NCBI GenBank assembly: GCA_034111645.1
Contig: JAWUWW010000039.1
Coordinates: 62,001 to 126,000 of the forward strand
Direction: 5' to 3'
DNA length: 64,000 nt
Origin: CANLBN01 sp034111645
Lineage (GTDB): Bacteria > Pseudomonadota > Gammaproteobacteria > Pseudomonadales > Cellvibrionaceae
The position numbers and the translations under genes were made by a program. The notes under the pieces are model-generated. The model was given only the letters and a program-made list of their open reading frames with translations. It did no database searches and had not been told where the DNA came from. Positions 61,047 to 64,000 of this stretch are shown one piece after another (positions within the stretch are counted from its first letter, which is position 1; every line of letters starts with the position of its first letter).

Positions 61047-61682
61047 CTACTTAATGGAGTTTTGCTCAGATTCATTTTCATAAAGTGCATAATTAACACG
61101 GCCAGCTGTTTTTGCTTTGTATAGATGCCATTTTTCAGGAACTGTTAGTGCGCTGCCTTTAGGGCTTTCTATATAAATTAGAGCATTCGGCGCTAACAAT
61201 TTACTTTGGTGAAGTTGGTCAATGGTGCTATCCCATAATTTATAGGCAAAGGGTGGGTCAATAAAAACGATGTCAATGGTGTGTGCTATATGCTTCTGAT
61301 TGTGCAGCCAAGTAATTGCGTCTTGTTGAATAATGTCGGCATCATCGGTTTTAAGCGTTTCACAATTTTGTCTTAATTGATGGGCAGTAGGGGCATATTT
61401 TTCAATCATTATTGCTTTGCTTGCTCCACGCGATAAACACTCGATAGATAGAGCGCCAGAGCCTGCAAAAAGGTCTAGGCAAATGCTATTATTTATTGTT
61501 GGTGATAGCCAGTTGAATAAGGTTTCTCGAATTCGATTGCTTGTTGGCCTCAACCCATCGGCATCCATTATGGGTAGCTTGCGGCCACGCCATTTGCCTC
61601 CAATGATGCGTAATTGTCCTGAGCCAAGCCCTGCTTGCACCAATGGGGATTGAGCTTTTGATTTTCGATATTGTTTTGGCAA
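61047..61682 (-). CDS. rsmD: 16S rRNA (guanine-966-N2)-methyltransferase RsmD
   Basis: This 211-residue methyltransferase modifies G966 of 16S rRNA. Motifs are LRIIGGKWRGRKLP, LRPTSNRIRETLFNWL, the AdoMet-binding CLDLFAGSGALSIECLSRGA and the catalytic DPPF in VFIDPPFAYKLW. The start is TTG 61682, with AAAGGA six bases upstream and no in-frame ATG before the conserved region. It is divergent from ftsY, the usual arrangement. Confidence 0.95.
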   Translation of the reverse strand: MPKQYRKSKAQSPLVQAGLGSGQLRIIGGKWRGRKLPIMDADGLRPTSNRIRETLFNWLSPTINNSICLDLFAGSGALSIECLSRGASKAIMIEKYAPTAHQLRQNCETLKTDDADIIQQDAITWLHNQKHIAHTIDIVFIDPPFAYKLWDSTIDQLHQSKLLAPNALIYIESPKGSALTVPEKWHLYKAKTAGRVNYALYENESEQNSIK

Positions 61683-62060
61683 AACAAATCCTTTGATTCG
61701 GTTTTGGTTAAGACAAGAAATCGGAGTAATGGTAGGATAGCGCTTTATGCTAGTCGGATCGAGAGTTCTCCCTAATATCCACCTACTTAATCATCACGGG
61801 CATACGTATTAAGCGTATCACTAAGTATATAATGTGACTTATATATGAACGTGTTGTATTAGTTTATTAAATCTATAATTATGGTTTTATTCAAGATGAG
61901 CCTAACAACAGGAATTTGGCAAATTGCTAGATTACTCAGTTCTAAATAGGCTTTTTCTTTTGGGTATGTTTTATGGGCTTTCAGTACATTCCTTGAATTG
62001 CCTCACTAAGCGATTCGTGAAGTTGAGTTAAATTGTTTTTGCTAGAGATAAGGCTTTACT
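61683..62060. other. Divergent region between rsmD and ftsY
   Basis: This 378-base region serves rsmD and ftsY. It contains TATAAT at 61828-61833 and a small palindrome ATACG...CGTAT near 61803-61818. A transcript from that -10 would give ftsY a leader of about 220 bases. AAGG lies just before ATG 62061. No other gene is evident. Confidence 0.35.
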
Positions 62061-63104
62061 ATGTTTTTTAAGCGCAATAAATCAAGTGAGTCCAAAGTTT
62101 CTGAGCCAGTCTCTGAGCAGAAAGACTCTGAAACTAACAGCTCTGAGTCTACTACTGAGGCTTTAACCGAGTCAATTAGCTTGTTTCAGAGATTTAAGCG
62201 AGGACTCTCTCGAACTAGCAATCAATTAGCCGAGGGTATAGGCACTCTAGTTCTCGGAAAAAAAGAGATTGATGATGAATTACTCGAAGATCTAGAGGCG
62301 CAGTTGCTAACTGCGGATGTAGGCATTGATGCTACCAGTAAAATTATTGATCGCTTAACCGAGAGCGTTAAACGTAAAGAGCTTACTGATGGCGATGCAC
62401 TTTATGCCGCCTTACAAAAACAATTGCGCGACTTATTAGCGCCTATTGAGCAACCTCTAAACACAGCGGTCGAGAAGCAACCCTTTGTCATTTTAGTGGT
62501 GGGCGTTAATGGTGTCGGTAAAACAACGACCATCGGTAAGTTAGCCAAGCGTTTTCAAAATGAGGGCAAGCAAGTGATGTTGGCGGCTGGCGATACTTTT
62601 CGTGCGGCGGCGGTCGAGCAGTTGCAAGTCTGGGGTGAACGTAATCAAGTGCCTGTTGTTGCTCAACATACGGGAGCAGATAGCGCCTCTGTTATTTACG
62701 ATGCACTACAGTCCGCACAAGCAAGAAAAATCGATGTGTTAATTGCTGATACAGCAGGCCGTTTGCACAATAAAGCTCATTTGATGGATGAGCTATCTAA
62801 GGTGAAGCGAGTTATGGCCAAGCTAGATGCTGCTGCTCCCCATGAAGTGCTATTGGTTTTAGATGCAGGCACTGGGCAAAATGCGCTGAATCAGGCACAG
62901 CAATTTAGCGATGCTGCAGGAGTAACGGGCATTGCGTTGACCAAGTTAGATGGTACTGCCAAAGGCGGAGTTATTTTTGCACTAAGCGAACGTTTTGGAT
63001 TGCCGGTACGATTTATTGGCGTAGGTGAAGGCATTGATGATTTGCAGCCATTTTCTGCTTCAACATTTGTTGATGCCTTGTTTAATATAAATCCAAATCA
63101 ATAA
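62061..63104 (+). CDS. ftsY: Signal recognition particle receptor FtsY
   Basis: This 347-residue GTPase docks ribosome-SRP complexes at the membrane. The N-terminal 45 residues are acidic and serine-rich (the A domain, shorter than in Escherichia coli). The NG domain follows, with G1 GVNGVGKTTTIGKLA, DTFRAAAVEQL, G3 DTAGRLHNKAHLMDEL and G4 TKLDGTAKGG. It starts the ftsY-ftsE-ftsX operon. Confidence 0.97.
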   Translation: MFFKRNKSSESKVSEPVSEQKDSETNSSESTTEALTESISLFQRFKRGLSRTSNQLAEGIGTLVLGKKEIDDELLEDLEAQLLTADVGIDATSKIIDRLTESVKRKELTDGDALYAALQKQLRDLLAPIEQPLNTAVEKQPFVILVVGVNGVGKTTTIGKLAKRFQNEGKQVMLAAGDTFRAAAVEQLQVWGERNQVPVVAQHTGADSASVIYDALQSAQARKIDVLIADTAGRLHNKAHLMDELSKVKRVMAKLDAAAPHEVLLVLDAGTGQNALNQAQQFSDAAGVTGIALTKLDGTAKGGVIFALSERFGLPVRFIGVGEGIDDLQPFSASTFVDALFNINPNQ

Positions 63105-63209
63105 TGCGAGCCAGCATTAGCCGCCAGTATTTAATAAGTATCGAACATTAGCAATCATAAACGTCTGCTAATAAGTATCTGCAATAAATTTTAACTATGT
63201 ATATAAGCT

Positions 63210-63905
63210 ATGATTCATTTTGACAATATTAGTAAACGTTACGCTGAAGGGCGCGATGCACTACTTAATGTAAATTTTGAGTTAGATGCCGGAGAAATGG
63301 CTTTTTTAACTGGGCATTCTGGTGCTGGTAAAAGTACTTTGTTGAAGTTGATCATGCTTATCGAGCGTCCAACACGAGGTAAAGTATCGATTGGGGGTAA
63401 AAATTTAGCGAAAATTAGCGACTCACAAATTCCTTATCTGCGTCGTCAGATAGGTGTTGTTTTTCAAAATCATCAATTGTTATTTGATCGCTCAGTTTTT
63501 GAAAATGTTGCTTTGCCTTTACAAATTTCGGGTATGCCATTTAAAGAGCAAGGGCGACGCGTGCGAGCTGCTTTAGATAAGGTAGGTTTGTTAGATAAAG
63601 AAAACAGTAATCCTCTAGCTCTTTCTGGTGGTGAGCAGCAACGTGTAGGTATCGCTCGGGCAGTTGTTAATAAACCCGCTATTTTATTGGCCGATGAGCC
63701 TACGGGTAATCTTGATCCTGAGCTATCCGCAGAAATTATGCAGCTATTTCAAGACTTTAAAAGTGTTGGTGTCTCTGTGTTAATTGCTACCCACGATATC
63801 GCATTGATCAATTCAATGCGGTGCCCAATCATGGAGTTGTCAGCTGGCAGGCTTGTGCGTAATGAAATTGAAGCTAAGCTCGGCCAAGACAAGGGATCTT
63901 ATTAA
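63210..63905 (+). CDS. ftsE: Cell division ATP-binding protein FtsE
   Basis: This 231-residue ABC ATPase pairs with FtsX at the division site and, with EnvC, controls septal murein hydrolysis. Walker A is GHSGAGKSTLLKLI, the signature LSGGEQQRVGIA and Walker B ILLADEPTGNLDPE; the loop FQNHQLLFDRSV is typical of FtsE. Its stop overlaps the ftsX start as TAATG. An EnvC gene lies about 7 kb upstream. Confidence 0.97.
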   Translation: MIHFDNISKRYAEGRDALLNVNFELDAGEMAFLTGHSGAGKSTLLKLIMLIERPTRGKVSIGGKNLAKISDSQIPYLRRQIGVVFQNHQLLFDRSVFENVALPLQISGMPFKEQGRRVRAALDKVGLLDKENSNPLALSGGEQQRVGIARAVVNKPAILLADEPTGNLDPELSAEIMQLFQDFKSVGVSVLIATHDIALINSMRCPIMELSAGRLVRNEIEAKLGQDKGSY

Positions 63906-64000
63906 TGGCTAGACGTGAATCAATTAAGTCGGCGACTAAAAATAACCAAAATAGCCCATCAACTAAAAAAGTGTCAGGAGCAAAAGTTTCAAAAGTCTCA
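63905..64000 (+). CDS. ftsX: Cell division protein FtsX, N-terminal fragment (3' end outside window)
   Basis: Only the first 32 codons are in the window: a polar, basic start (MARRESIKSATKNNQNS and a Ser/Lys-rich tail). The assignment rests on position, with a one-base stop/start overlap with ftsE. The membrane helices and extracellular loop that bind EnvC would lie beyond the end of the window. Confidence 0.8.
   Translation, partial: MARRESIKSATKNNQNSPSTKKVSGAKVSKVS

Noticed and set aside
1..64000. CRISPR arrays, insertion sequences, prophage genes, tRNA or rRNA genes
   Set aside because: No regularly spaced repeats, transposase or integrase motifs, or cloverleaf/rRNA sequences were found by reading both strands.

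Overview
The window is a gene-dense stretch of a gammaproteobacterial chromosome with low to moderate GC. The evidence is the conserved blocks ygfB-pepP-ubiH-ubiI, hisBHA, divergent polysaccharide deacetylase/ctpA/envC, rhodanese-grxC-secB, and rsmD beside ftsY-ftsE-ftsX. These orders are typical of the Pseudomonas/Cellvibrio side of the class, and the genus cannot be fixed from sequence alone. I see no tRNA, rRNA, CRISPR array, insertion sequence or prophage gene.

Layout. 1-5.5 kb: end of glcF, an ElaA acetyltransferase, ytoQ, ybiT and two minus-strand lipoproteins. 5.8-11.5 kb: ygfB, pepP, the ubiquinone hydroxylases ubiH and ubiI, and two small membrane proteins. 11.5-15.1 kb: a LysR regulator divergent from a DoxX / glutathionyl-hydroquinone reductase / pirin operon (a compact yhaJ-yqjF-yqjG-yhaK). 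15.6-22.2 kb: purEK, an AsmA protein and hisBHA. 22.3-26.6 kb: carbonic anhydrase, a fatty acid desaturase, a pseudouridine synthase and a PAS-PAS-GGDEF cyclase. 26.7-35.9 kb: a nine-gene minus-strand chemosensory operon. 37.2-42.5 kb: an operon predicted to carry arginine through agmatine and putrescine to spermidine by the carboxyspermidine route. 42.9-50.6 kb: a dehalogenase-like hydrolase, an HDOD-GAF protein, an arsenic operon, malic enzyme and a DUF4189 protein. 51-57.5 kb: hisF, envelope and cell-division accessory genes, then rhodanese, grxC and secB. 57.8-64 kb: a YbjQ-YbjQ-M48 group, a lipoprotein hydrolase, rsmD and ftsYEX (ftsX runs off the end).

The most interesting part is the chemosensory region. 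Its CheA carries, between the phosphotransfer and dimerisation parts, a 24-residue motif matching the c-di-GMP-binding MshEN pattern, plus a weaker second copy. A diguanylate cyclase gene sits just beyond cheB. The first gene of the operon looks like a membrane-anchored receptor-type coiled coil with a CheZ-like phosphatase helix directly before cheY, and no ordinary cheZ is present. About 0.5 kb upstream of that gene lies a broken BLUF blue-light photoreceptor gene, full length in one frame but with two in-frame stops.

The region between hisA and hisF (about 28.8 kb) separates genes that are normally adjacent, so most of the sensory, polyamine and arsenic genes may be an accessory block placed inside the ancestral his neighbourhood. 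Several genes use TTG start codons, most with good ribosome binding sites (ybiT, speA, arsC, rsmD) and one (carbonic anhydrase) supported by family alignment.
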